A DNA stretch of 64,000 nt, from the NCBI GenBank assembly GCA_029817715.1, contig JARUPY010000190.1:2542001-2606000 (forward strand), given 5' to 3'. A program made the translations under genes and the position numbers. This stretch comes from Melastoma dodecandrum. Its lineage: Eukaryota > Streptophyta > Magnoliopsida > Myrtales > Melastomataceae. Every line of letters begins with the position of its first letter. Position 1 is the first letter of the stretch. This document shows positions 1 through 12,100 of this stretch, piece after piece. Below the pieces are notes generated by a model that saw only the letters and a list, made by a program, of their open reading frames with translations, was not told the DNA's origin and did no database searches.

Positions 1-553
1 ATCCCTAAGTTTGTAGCTAATTGTAGGCCCTTGTATAGAGCTGTGGCTTCTGCAAGTAGGCTGTTCATATTTGGATTCCTGTCGCAATATCCTCCAATCC
101 AGCACCCGCTCTGGTTCCTGATTACTCCACCTAGTCCCACACTTAGATCATTTGCTTTCATTGCTGCGTCTGTATTTAGGGTGTATGGTAGGTTGGCGTC
201 TGCTTTCCAAATTCCCCATTGGCTATTTAGTGTTCCTGATATAGCTTGGTCCACTTTATACCTCTTACTCCCCAGATTTGCTTGTATCTCAGCTGCTCTC
301 TGCATAATCTGAGCATGTGTATCCTTGTTCTTGTCTGGCTTGCCAAAGGCAATGCTATTCCGTTGTGTCCATAGATGCCAAATGATAGATGTGAAGAGTA
401 TGTTCCATTGAATTCCTTTATATTTGTGCAGCACTGTTGTATTGGCCTTTAGGTTTCCTTTTAGCCACTGTTGGATGGTTTCTGTTGAACAGGCAGTGGC
501 AGTGTTTGGTGCTTGGAAGAGCTGCCATGTAGCTTGGGCAATTGGTAATTGAT
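1..553 (-). mobile_element. Non-LTR retrotransposon (LINE) fragment, RNase H region
   Basis: Read on the minus strand, about 553 to 1 gives an open frame typical of the 3' part of plant LINE ORF2. It starts with a LPIAQATWQLF-like linker, continues through a WHLWTQRN-like segment, and ends in an RNase H (RVT_3) domain with NTDAAM, GLGGVIRN and LAEATALYKGLQ motifs. The element runs off the left edge. Its upstream end stops about 25 bases before the splice acceptor of the SEC24 exon at 579, so it sits inside an intron in antisense orientation, as a 5'-truncated insertion would. No intact reverse transcriptase is visible here. Confidence 0.85.
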
Positions 554-578
554 CTTTGTATGATCTCTGACATTGCAG

Positions 579-3500
579 ATTCGTGAGCCAATGCCTGCTG
601 TGTACTTCTTTATTATTGACGTTTCAATGAATGCAATTCAAACCGGTGCAACAGCTGCAGCTTGCAGCGCTATTCGTCAAGTTATCGCCGATCTTCCTGT
701 AAGTGCTGTGATTTATGCATCATTTTCACTTTGAGATTCCTGTAATGTTATGGTACATTTTATGTAGTTTTGTATCATTGATTATGCTAATTGCTAAATA
801 ATTTGCAGGAAGGTCCTCGAACCATGGTTGGGGTTGCGACATTTGATTCCACAATTCACTTCTATAACTTAAAACGTGCTCTGCAGCAGGTGCATATAGC
901 TTTACTGACTGGTTTATCTGCCATTGAAATATAAATCCTGTGTCTAGGCTATAAAAGATGCTTTTGCAACAATGCCATAGGTCAACATATCTCACTATCT
1001 GCTATGTTAAGTATTCAGTTGTGCATTTTGAAAGGGATCCGTTTTCATCATGTGGATATGATCGTTGCATTTATAGAACGTAAAATTCCTGAATATGGAT
1101 GACCATTCTCGTTCTGGGATGATTCATCATTTGCTCTCTGAAACAAAAGGATCTTGAACTTGTTACACTGATTTTTTTTATATTTATGTCCAACTATAGC
1201 TTAAATACCACTTTCTAGTTTCTTTTTGATGTGACGCCCATGCTCATAGTTCTTAAAGCTATAAGGTCTTTATACAATTCTTGTTCCAAATAATATTCGT
1301 CAGAAAAGTATTTCGCGAAATAGGGCCGAAACTTTTAAAATTCGCCAAATAATGCCTCGAATCGGTATTAGAAATATCGAGTTCAGTTTGAAACACCAAG
1401 TTCCCCATGCATTTGTAGGAACTTGATGTTAGAATCACCGACTTCTTTGTAAATCGGGGCATTATTTGACGAATTTTGAAAATTGATACTTTATTTTGCT
1501 AAATATTTTCCCGATGAATGTTATTTTGGAACAAAGCTTGTCTTTATACATCTGTTTTCCCCTTTTCTTCTTTAACTACGTTGCAAATAGAGGAACAAAT
1601 ACTACTGTGTTGGACAGCTTTCTTTGTATCAGGGGAAAGGACTTGAAGGATATTGTAAGCTATTCTAAACAATATTTAGAGGAGCTTAGAATATGTTAGA
1701 TGAGTATGAGCGACAAAATCATTTGAAGTATGCGGCATCTTTCCAGGACTAGTACAATTGTGAATAAAGAAATAAATTACATTGAATTATTTGGTTGTTT
1801 ATGGTCTGGTTAGAGAGTGTTTAAGTTACCGAAAGTGACCATCTTTTCTGGTCAACTTAATAGTTGTATCTGATCCTGAAATTTGTTGGTGATTTCTTTG
1901 CAGCCTTTGATGCTCATTGTTCCTGATATACAAGATGTTTATACTCCTCTAGAGACTGATGTTATTGTCCCCCTGTCTGAGGTACGGTCAGTGTGATTTA
2001 GAAATTGCTCAGGCCAGATTATCTTCCCCGTTTATTTCTCCATCCAGTGTTACTTTACCGAAATGTATTGATGTACTTTTGATTCAGAATGTGGGGAATA
2101 ATCTCTTTTTCTTTACATTTGTAGTGCCGGCAGCATTTAGAGCTATTGCTAGAGAATATCCCAACCATGTTTCAACATAATTTAACAGCTGAATCTGCTT
2201 TTGGTGCTGCTGTGAAGGTAAATTGTTTTTACTGCATATATCGTAGTGTTTGTCTCTTTAGCAAATTATATTCCTTGGTCAATGTCAACGCTAGTTGCTG
2301 GAAAAATAGAGAGGATTTTGATGGGGTAACCCTAATAAAATTGATCTTTAGTGATAATAACATAATGTTTATAATCAGATGTTCACATGACACTGTTGCA
2401 AGACGATACGCTTTTTAGAAGCAGAACTGTAATGTCTACTCTCCATGCCCAATGACAATCATTAGCATCCCTATTGGCCATTATGGCCAATCTGTGTGAT
2501 ATGTGAATTCATGCGGTTTTATGCGTTAACTTTCAAGCCAGAATTATCCGTTATCCATTCATTCTTGAATGAATTCTATTCGCAACAATCTAAAATATTT
2601 GTAGTTCGGTAGAGGTCGAGTATTAGGAGTTAAAAAATGGTGTCTTTGGTGTCCATAGTGCTCCTAGATAAGCGAGGGATCTGGAGTAGACTCTAGGAAA
2701 TAATGTATTTCATGAACTAACTATAGTAGTCTTTAATAGAATTACTAGTTCTCTCATCCCATATCCTGTGACTTGAATCCAAGACTGACAACATTTAATT
2801 TCACTGTTCATTGCCCAACATACATAATGATGCACACAAAATTGATCATTACACGACTTAAATATGTTATATGAATCTGGAAATCCAAGAGTGCTGAAGT
2901 GTACATTGAGATACCAATACTTGGCCTGGCTGTTCTGTTCTAGGGATTTTCATATTGGTTTAGTTATTTTTCTCTCAGTCATTGTTCCCTTATGGCATCC
3001 TTGAAGTACTCATTACCTGTGTTCATTTAATGAATGCATATATCAATGTAATTGTTGTTTTTCTGCCTATATCCTATAGGGGGCATTCCTTGCGATGAAG
3101 AGCACTGGAGGGAAACTTTTGGTATTCCAATCAGGCAAGTGTTGGTTGTTTGTCAGCATAAAAGAAAATTGTGCTGGAACATGTGAATGTAGTGTTTCCC
3201 TTTATAGCCGGCTTAACTCCGGGCATATGTTCAGTGCCCTGGAGCATTAAAACATAAAGCCAGTCTTGAAATGTTTGGCTTATTATACTTTTTTTTGCTG
3301 GCAATATTAACTTTTTGGTTTGTGCATTTTCTGCTTTTGTATCATGAACAGTTCTGCCATCAGTCGGCATTGGTGCTCTTTCTGCTAGAGAGGCTGAAGG
3401 AAGAACAAACGTCTCTGCAGGCGAGAAGGTACAAAAGTTTTCTCTGCTATTCAATTGATCCATCCTCTATAGCATGTCCCATCCCATTATTCCCCATGCT

Positions 3501-6500
3501 ACATTATTGATTAGACTAGACTAGAAGTTATTCCCAGAAAAGAAAAAAAAACCTGTGATAACTCGTACTTTCTTATCAACTGCTTAATTCTTTAGTCTAC
3601 AAATGAAAGCCTCAAAAGAAGCAACTTGAAAACTATGGTGATAAAATAGGCCTGCTAATATCCCTAAAGTGCCCATTGCAATATGATGAGAAGCTATTGG
3701 TACTCTCAAATAAACATTGCTATTATTGCAAATAGCAGTGTTTCTCTCTAATTGCAAATGGCGTGCTTGTACTTTCTTATCAACTGCTTACTCAGTCACA
3801 TGCTTGGTAGTTACCATTCATTGACCCTAATATCTCGTAGTTATGCTTCTATACTCGAAAATCAGGAGGCCCATAAACTACTTCAACCAGCAGACAAAAC
3901 ATTGAAGACAATGGCTATTGAATTTGCTGAATATCAGGTGAAATTTGTTCGTCATATTTCTTTATTATATATATTGACTTTGTCTCTGTCCTTCACTTCA
4001 TGTTCTAACCTTTAAAATAACGGAAATTACCCTTCATCATTCTTATTCACTTGGAGAATCTTTCTATGTTAATATAGGTCTGTGTTGACATTTTCCTCAC
4101 ATCACAAAGCTATGTTGACATTGCTTCCATATCTGTGGTTTCAAGAACCACTGGTGGACAGGTATTGTCACTTCAACTGGACATGTTCATTTGAGAACTT
4201 TATTTGCTATAGTTGGACATGATAATGACTAATGGCCTTGGGAAAAGCCTTCTTTGAGTTTGTTGCTTATCTTGCTACAATTTCATCATTTCTTGATTTT
4301 GTTTTTCTAGGTATACTATTATCATCCCTTCTCAGCAATCTCTGATTCGGGGAAGCTCTACAATGATCTGAGATGGAATATCACAAGACCCCAAGGTTTT
4401 GAAGCGGTGATGCGTGTAAGATGTAGTCAGGTATTTTCTCAAGCTCTCAATAACCCATACTGTAATTCTAATGGAAGGTGTGCTGTATCATCCTTATAAG
4501 AAAATATCATTTCCATAGGGCATTCAAGTTCAAGAGTATCATGGAAACTTCTGCAAAAGGATTCCCACGGATATTGATCTACCTGGGGTATGAAATTATT
4601 AATTACACAAACTTCATATTTTATCTATAAGTTCACTTATTAATTGCTCAAAGTTCTCAATATGGAAAATATATCTTGCATGCTGTCTTTTTGTTATGAA
4701 GGCTCCTTGGTTGAGAAGATTATCGTTTTGGTGTAGAGTATACTCGAATTTATGAATGTGTTATTGAATGGTAGATATAATAAGAGCATAAATTTGACTT
4801 CTGGTACGAACTTATCTGGATGGAAGACACATCCGTTTCATTTTCTCATTTGAATAGATATTGACTCCAGAACTATAAAAACTAATTTTGGTTATTGGTT
4901 CCTCTTCCTCCTATACCCTTAGTTGGAGAGCATTTTGGTAGAATAATTTTGAGGAACTTTCACAACATTCTCATGCAGATTGACTGTGACAAAACAATCA
5001 TGGTAACATTGAAGCATGATGACAAGTTGCAGGAAGGCACCGAAATTGCATTCCAGGTTTTCTTCTGAATTGAGAAGTTTCTCGTTTTACTTGGTGATGT
5101 AATGTGTTCCAAAAGTCAAATTGGAATTTTGACCTTTGTCCCAGTGCGCACTTCTTTACACATCCGTCAATGGCCAAAGGAGAATACGAATTACAACTTT
5201 ATCCCTTCCTTGTACTACCTTGTTAACAAACCTATTTCGAGCAGCTGACTTGGATGCTCAGTTCACTTGCTTGATGAAGCAAGGTACCTTCTAGTCCTGC
5301 TCACTTATACTAGATTAGCTCAGGTTTTTGTGTCCTATTCGTGTCTCATGCTTGTGGTTGACTCTCATTGAAAGGTTTTTTCCATTTGGAATTCTTTGAA
5401 ATATAGAAAAGCTAATTTCATCTGTTGATTTTCTTTTTGGTGTAATCACTCGGTGACAGTGTCATAAATTATTATGTCTTGCAGCTGGCAGTGAGATTTT
5501 GACAACCCCTCTCTCTCAAGTGCAACAACAAGCAACAAATCACTGCATCAATATCTTGCTTGCATATCGAAAATTTTGTGCAACGGTATCATCTGCAGGA
5601 CAGCTTATACTTCCTGAGGCACTTAAACTTCTTCCTCTCTACACCCTTGGTATGTCCCTCCCTCAATAATTGACATAAGCATGATTGATGTATGACAATA
5701 GGTCTGACATGAGCATATCAAATAACTCCCGAGAAGTGGCTGGTTAATCATTAATAACTAGATCGATAGAAAGTGACACAGTTAGGAATTATATCTAATC
5801 CTGAAAACATTTTTGCGCAAAGCAGGAGAACAAGTGGAGGGGTTTGTCCAGAATAAAAAAACCAAGATAACCAAAATTATCCTTAATCTAAACAAATGTC
5901 TGCTAAGCAAATAGTATCGCTGTTTATGGAATGCTAAAAATTTTTTATGTAGGCGTTTAGAAACTGGACTATCAATTATCTTGCTTGATTATTCATGATT
6001 TTAACTGTAAGTCGTAATCATACTCTGTTCAATCTAATGGTTTAAACGTCTCCCTTTCAGCCTTAATAAAGAGCACTGGGCTTCGAAACGAGGGGAAAAT
6101 AGACGATCGATCATTTTGGGTGAATTATGTCTCTTCTATTTCCACTCCTCTTGTAATTCCGTATGTCTACCCGAGGTTGATTTCCATACATGACCTGAAT
6201 TCTAAGGTAATTGCACCGTTGCTGCTGTTATTGGTCATTGTTGTACTTGTGTGATGTACATTGCCGTTTTAACCTATAGCTCTTCCCCAGAATGATGGAG
6301 GTTCAAGCATACCTCCTGTTATTCCTCTTTCAAGCGAACACATTAGTGATGATGACATCTATCTTCTCGAGAATTGTGAGGATGCTCTAATATATGTTGG
6401 AGGATCAGTAAATCCTGAAACATTGAGCAAACTATTTGGCGTGTCTGCCATTGAAGAAATTCCTAGTCAGGTAATCTCGTCTTTGAATGCTCTTGGTTAA

Positions 6501-7405
6501 ACCTTACTTTTCATTGCCGAGAGGTTATACATCAAGCTATCAGTTTGGCCATCTTTTTTGTTGCAAAATAGTATCCATATAGCTGGCTGACTCTACAGAA
6601 CAGGAATAAGCAGTTGTATTGCCTATGTGAGACCCACATTTAGCATACTTCCAGTAGTAAATGTCGGGCTTTTCTTTTCTTTTTATTTTTTCTTTTCAGT
6701 TTTGTTTTTCGCAATTCATTTTCTGTTATACTTTGATTTAAATCAAATACTTTCATTCTAACTATGAGTTGGGATTGCAGTTTGTTCTTCAGCAGTTCGA
6801 TAATCCGGCATCAAAGAGATTGAATGAAGTTGTAAATGAAATACGGCGCCAAAGATGTTCCTACCTCCGGTATGTATTATGTTTATCTTTCAGTTTGAAT
6901 CATCTAGAGATTGTGATGGTTAATTTTGACATTGCTTTGCTTGTTTGCAGCTTAAGATTGTGCAAGAAAGGAGATCAATCAGGTTCGTAAATTGGCAGCG
7001 CAAAACTTTCTAGGCATGTCATAGATCTGTAGGATCAATTAGTATTGTGTTTTTTTCTTTTTTTTTTCTGTGGGTTAATTGAGGGATGCCATCAATATCT
7101 TTTCTCTGAAATGGAGCTTGCATCAAATTTACCCATCAAACATTTTTGTCATTCAATTCATTATTGTAAAATACATTGCTCTTATATCTGATTTTGAGAA
7201 CGAGCTATCCCAGAATTCTGTTCCTTATATATTTTCGTGCATCGTGCCTCTGTCCGTCTGTTCAACACTTTCGATTTTATTTTATTTTATTTTTTCAGGC
7301 ACGCTGTTCTACTCATACCTGGTGGAAGACAAGAACCACGGCGGGCTGTCCTACGTCGAGTTCCTTGTGTATGTACATCGGCAGATCCAGATGAAAATGT
7401 CTTAG
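579..7405 (+). CDS. SEC24: COPII coat protein SEC24, C-terminal part (partial)
   Basis: SEC24 is the cargo-selecting subunit of the COPII coat at ER exit sites. Eighteen exons are visible: 579-698, 809-889, 1904-1981, 2125-2217, 3080-3134, 3352-3428, 3866-3937, 4078-4161, 4311-4430, 4519-4587, 4979-5056, 5145-5283, 5485-5649, 6061-6206, 6291-6470, 6781-6869, 6951-6982 and 7299-7405. They give 594 residues. The frame opens in the Sec23/Sec24 trunk (IREPMPAVYFFIIDVS, EGPRTMVGVATFDS), passes the beta-sandwich and helical regions (REAEGRTN, KLLQPADKTLKTMA, ILLAYRKFC) and ends in the gelsolin-like domain (LSYVEFLVYVHRQIQMKMS, stop). The zinc finger and N-terminus lie off the left edge. The last match resembles the plant SEC24B/C branch, but I cannot separate paralogs. 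The intron after 3134 uses a GC donor. Confidence 0.94.
1260..1548. repeat. Foldback/MITE-like element in SEC24 intron
   Basis: The two ends form an imperfect inverted repeat of roughly 90 bases. The left arm starts TATAAGGTCTTTATACAATT and reaches TCGCCAAATAATGCC. The reverse complement of the right arm starts TATAAAGACAAGC and ends TCGTCAAATAATGCC. A related element lies at 38483-38742. It has no coding capacity and lies between the SEC24 exons ending at 889 and starting at 1904. Confidence 0.7.
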
Positions 7406-7675
7406 CCTTCGCCTGATTGTAGAGTTTGTCTAGTGAGTGCCGCCAATCTTAGCCGCCCCGTGTACGCGCTTCTTAAATTACCGCCGCCGCCGCCCACGGG
7501 AGGACTACATTTGGGGTGCGGGGGCGCCTTGGAGAGAGATGGGGAGTTATGTCTTTGAATTTTTTGTATACAAAAGATATTAGGAGGACAAAGCCCACCA
7601 GGGAAAAAAAGAAGTGAAGGACTAATTCTGTAGAAGACGAAGTAACCGAGATGCAGAGGGATGAGAAAGTAAAAA

Positions 7676-7694
7676 GGGGGAGGGGGAGGGGGAG
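7676..7694 (+). repeat. G-rich run with quadruplex potential
   Basis: Three runs of five G separated by single A, followed by a GG, lie about 270 bases after the SEC24 stop codon. This pattern can form a G-quadruplex on the transcribed-sense strand. It is probably in the 3'UTR or just beyond. Confidence 0.6.
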
Positions 7695-8125
7695 GTGTTT
7701 GTGAAAGATTTGGGGAGAGCATTTTTAGTCGATAGCAGAAAGAAGCTCCGGTTTTGAGGACGTGATCGTTAACTAACAAAGTCATGTAGAAAAAATTGCA
7801 AATTTGAGCGTTTCTTGCGTGCGTTGATTGATTTTCAGACAATGTTTTTTTCTTCAAGGGTTATTCCATCCAGGGAAGAAGATAGAATATTTTATGTGAT
7901 GACGTTGGGGAGTTAGCCACGTTTTTGTGCTTATCTAAGGTGAGGTTTGTACCAAACTTTAAATTCATGTTATTAACTTTCGGAGTTTAGTTTTTAAATA
8001 ACTCTTAGTTATAAACTAGTCAAAATCTGAGTTAGTTTTGATTGACTGCAAATTATTTTAAAAGTAAATTGTTTTGCGAAATATTTTTTTAATATTTTGG
8101 AACCTATGTCTGCTAATTAATTTTT

Positions 8126-8630
8126 AGGCAAAATATACTATAATATTATAAATTATGCTCTAAATTTGTGATTTATCAAAATCTTTTTTTACTATACGAT
8201 ATTATCACTATTTTTAGGGTTATAATTTTTTGTGGTCAATCTTGGATTTTACTGTAAGAAAACCAAAAAAAGTCTTAATATTGTCAAACATTTCTCTTAT
8301 AGTATGAGAGTTTTAACCAGTAGTAATCCCACAATAAAGCCATCATTCGGACTTAATCAAGTTTACATATTCTTAACAGCATCAATAACTACCATCCAAC
8401 TTCGACTTACTACTAACTTAATTTCAATATTATTACCTATTTTCTTTTATTTTTTTAATCAATAATTGAAATTATAGATTAAGGCCTGCTTGGTTTTTTC
8501 ATGGTAAAATTCAAGATTAGCCAAAATCAATATAGAAACAAAAGTTATTGACAAAATCGTATAGCAAACTAAGTTTTTGATAAAATAAAAAGTTTCGTAA
8601 TAGTTTTTAATATTATCGTATATTTTACCT
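8126..8630. mobile_element. MITE, family A copy 1
   Basis: The left end AGGCAAAATATACTATAAT pairs with the right end reading AGGTAAAATATACGATAAT on the opposite strand. The inverted similarity continues for more than 100 bases, including a GGTCAATCTTGGATTTTA block matched by AAGATTAGCCAAAATCAA on the right. Related elements are at 37752-38339 and 40803-41272. There is no open frame of note. Confidence 0.7.
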
Positions 8631-9193
8631 AATTTTTATCATGGAAGAAGACGAAATGAAAATAGAAAGTTTGGTAATATATAAATATATATGCCAAAAA
8701 TTTTGAATTGTTCTACATAAATGAATGATCTTCGGTCAAATATTGAATTTATTTTGTATTTTTTATTGAGTCCGTCGGACGGTGGTCGTCGCCGTGTGTC
8801 TGTCGGCCGTATTTCTTCAAATGTAAGCGAAAAGAGCGCCCGTAACACCAAACCTCATTCCCCAATCGCAACGCCGGGCGGGCGTGCGTCCGTCCGTTAG
8901 TTTGTAGTTTGTTCGTTAAAAAGGAGTGTTTTTTTTTTTACCCTCTTTGAACAAACAGTTTGGCAGCTGCAGACCAGAAATTCTCACACCATCATCGTCG
9001 TCGTCGGCTTGATTTCTTTTGGGAAAATCACCGGGAGAGGATAAAGAGATCCCGATCCGATCCAATCCGATGGGCGTTAATCCCCGGGAAATCTAGGGCT
9101 TTATATTTTGGGTTGGGGGGTGGATTGAAGCTCTGATCGCCGGCGAAATCTATTCCTTTGATTCATTTTCTTTTGGTGTTGTTTCGGGGTTAG

Positions 9194-12100
9194 ATGGCTT
9201 CTGCCCAGGTACTCCCCAATTCGAGGAAGCAAGGGCTTGAGGAAGCTGGGAAGCGTATGGTAATCTTTTCATATTTGCAAAATTTTGATCGTTCCGTTCA
9301 AAATTTCGAATTGTCTCATTAAATGGGGTGTGTTTTCTTATGTTGATTATGGGGGAGTTCCATTTCTTTTTGTTCTGATGATAGAACGATCTGGGAATGC
9401 AGTGTATTCTTTGCATGGTTGGATCGATTTTTAATTATGTGTTCTCCATTTGTGATTTATTGAGGAGTGATGGATCCCAAGAGAAATCGGGGGCGATGAA
9501 ATTGAGAATTTAGGTGTTTGTGATTTGTTTTACATTTTCTGGGGTTGGGGTGGATCTTGCGTTTCATATGAATTTGGATTGACTCTGTGGTCATCATTGT
9601 TAAAATGATCTGCAAGTGGTGATCTGATATGTCTGGGAGAGAGAAGCAGATTATGCATGACTTCTTAAAACCCGGTGAGCGATCCTAGAATTTGTCAAGA
9701 ATCCAGAAGTCTGTACCATATCCATTTGCAGAATGTCATCTTGAAGTACATCCGTGTTACAAAACAATCACATCTGTTTTGAATTTGATGTTACAAAAAT
9801 ATGTCCATGTCATCTTGATGTCCATCCACTTAACATTTGAAGTCCGTTTTAGCTGTTTAACAAATGTTTCCATATAAGCTTTAATGGTCTACAGGCATGC
9901 AGTCTCGGTCAATGGATCTTGTGACAGGCTGAGGCCAGGACATTTAGCATGCTGTCCTAGCATGTTCTATGGCTATTAGTTTAGCATAGGCCTGTTGGGA
10001 TCTTTTCCATGCATAATCTGATAAAGACTGTAGATGATGGTGTTCCACCAGGACTACTGTAGGGTTTAGAATGTTACAATTGTAGAGATTGACAATATGG
10101 GGGTTGTTTTCTTTTTTTCCATCATGTTAAGGGTAGTAACAAGCATGAGTTCTCCAAGATTTTAAAACTGGATGTAGTTGAACATGTGTTTGTGTTAGCG
10201 ACAATCTGGATTGAGCCTGGCCTAGGATTTTAAACTAGGTGTTAGAAAATATAGTATTGTCAATTGTCAAGGTGAAAAGTTGTGGTGGATTTCTTTCTCC
10301 TGATTGAACAAAGCAACACGTTTCAATTGGATGCATTTTCAGGACAATACTTGTCATAAGAAAATCCGTAAGAACCACTAAAAACATAGCATAACCATCA
10401 ATTCATCATTTTTCCATTGCTGTTCATTAGTAACACACAGCATTATTTAGTACGCTATAATATCGCTATTGCCTTTTAACTTGTATAATAGGGACAGTTA
10501 TACTTTTTTTCTGTTGCTGCCTAAGATCTCAACCTTTAATCATTCAAATGTACTGTATGAATCAGTGTTTCCTGAGAATATGCATTCATTTGGTGGGTAA
10601 TTTTCTTGGCAATGATTTCAATAGGCAAATTCCACAATGCATTACAGTGCACTATCTTCATTTTCCCAATTTAATCGGCGGTATACTTGTTTTATTCTCG
10701 ATTATAGGGCATTTGTTGGATTCACAGTCTTTCAGATTGTGTTATCGTTTTTTAGTCTTGGTGATTTTTTATTTTTTGGATAAATAAGCCCATGTCATAT
10801 ATATCTGAAACTGCTCTTTCTTTTCTAATTTCGGTTATTTATTGAAATGTTCAGCTGAAAGAGTTTCGTAAGAAAAGGGCAGCAGAAAAGGCCAAGAAAT
10901 CTGCATCCGCAACGCCAGTTACTACTTCTACAGCTGTCAATAATGATAAACCTCTTTTAGATGCAGAAATTGTAAGTGGGCTTGGGCAAGATTCTGATGG
11001 AGTGGTTTCCTCCATAGGGGATATCGCTGACAATCAACAACGTAGTGTAGAGATAACAAAGGGTGGAAACTCATCAACCTTCCCTCCTATTAATAAATTA
11101 GGATCTAACATTGATCCAAATGTTCAAGCAGATCCTTCTGTTAATGGAATTGATCCATTTGACAGCGATGCTGCTCACACAAATGGTACAAAATCTGCAT
11201 ATAAAATGCATGAGGGTTTGGGGTCACCAGCAGATTTCAGCTACCCTATTGAGGGAAATTACTTAAAAAATGGGCTTGGACTCAGTAGGGCATCTTCAGG
11301 GTTCTCATCTGACCAGTCTATTGCTGTGACAAAGCAAGGGGCCCATGTAATGGATGGGTTATCATCCGACTTTAGTTTTCCTGTGAAGGTAGAAACCTTA
11401 CCAAGGGAAAATAGTGGTGGCCTGAAGAATATTATGTCTGCAGCTACTAATTTTTCTATGGATATGAATGCAAATGTATTTTCAGTAAGTTCGGGCAGCT
11501 TAATGGCACCTGAAAAATTGGGCGTAACCTACAATAGTCCTTCCTATTTTAGTGAAGGTGATGCACTTTTGCCTTATTTGGTAGCTGAAGGTTATTGTTC
11601 GAAACAGAGGATATCTATAGCATCTAGTTTCCAATGATCATGTGCTTGATGATTTTGCAGATTATACTCCACACAGTACCTCTGCAACAGGATATGTCGA
11701 AGAGAGTATTCCTAGTATGCTTAGTAAGTCACAGTTTGACGGGACACTTGATTTTCAAGATAGAAAACATAATAGCGCTTTCGGTGGGTTGCTCGGCATG
11801 GAAGGTGCAGCTTCACAGATGCATGACCATTCTTCAAAAGCATTTTATTCAACATTTAGTAGTTCTCCAAATCATTTACCTCTTCATTCATCAAATTCTG
11901 AGACGCTGCCACGGAGATCTAGACCATCTTTTCTTGATTCTCTGAATGTTCCAAGACCTTCGCCAGGGCATCCCCTTAAGAGCACTCCATCAGAGGAGTC
12001 GGTCAATAGCTCAAATTTTAATGGTCTGGATACTATAGAGTCATCAGCCACTTCACGATACAGCAGCGATACCCACCTGGCAGCCGTATCTAAGCCACCG

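Larger units (their letters stand above)
7406..9193. other. SEC24 3' flank, MITE and BLISTER promoter/5'UTR
   Basis: No gene is seen. The stretch holds the SEC24 3'UTR, a G-rich run at 7676-7694, an AT-rich MITE (8126-8630) and, from about 8860, a GC-richer segment that looks like promoter and 5'UTR of the gene starting at 9194. Open frames here lack family features. Confidence 0.6.

Noticed and set aside
11580..11660. Frameshift or pseudogenisation of BLISTER
   Set aside because: A 103-base GT-AG intron (11558-11660) joins GAA G to AT TAT in the correct phase, so no frameshift is needed.
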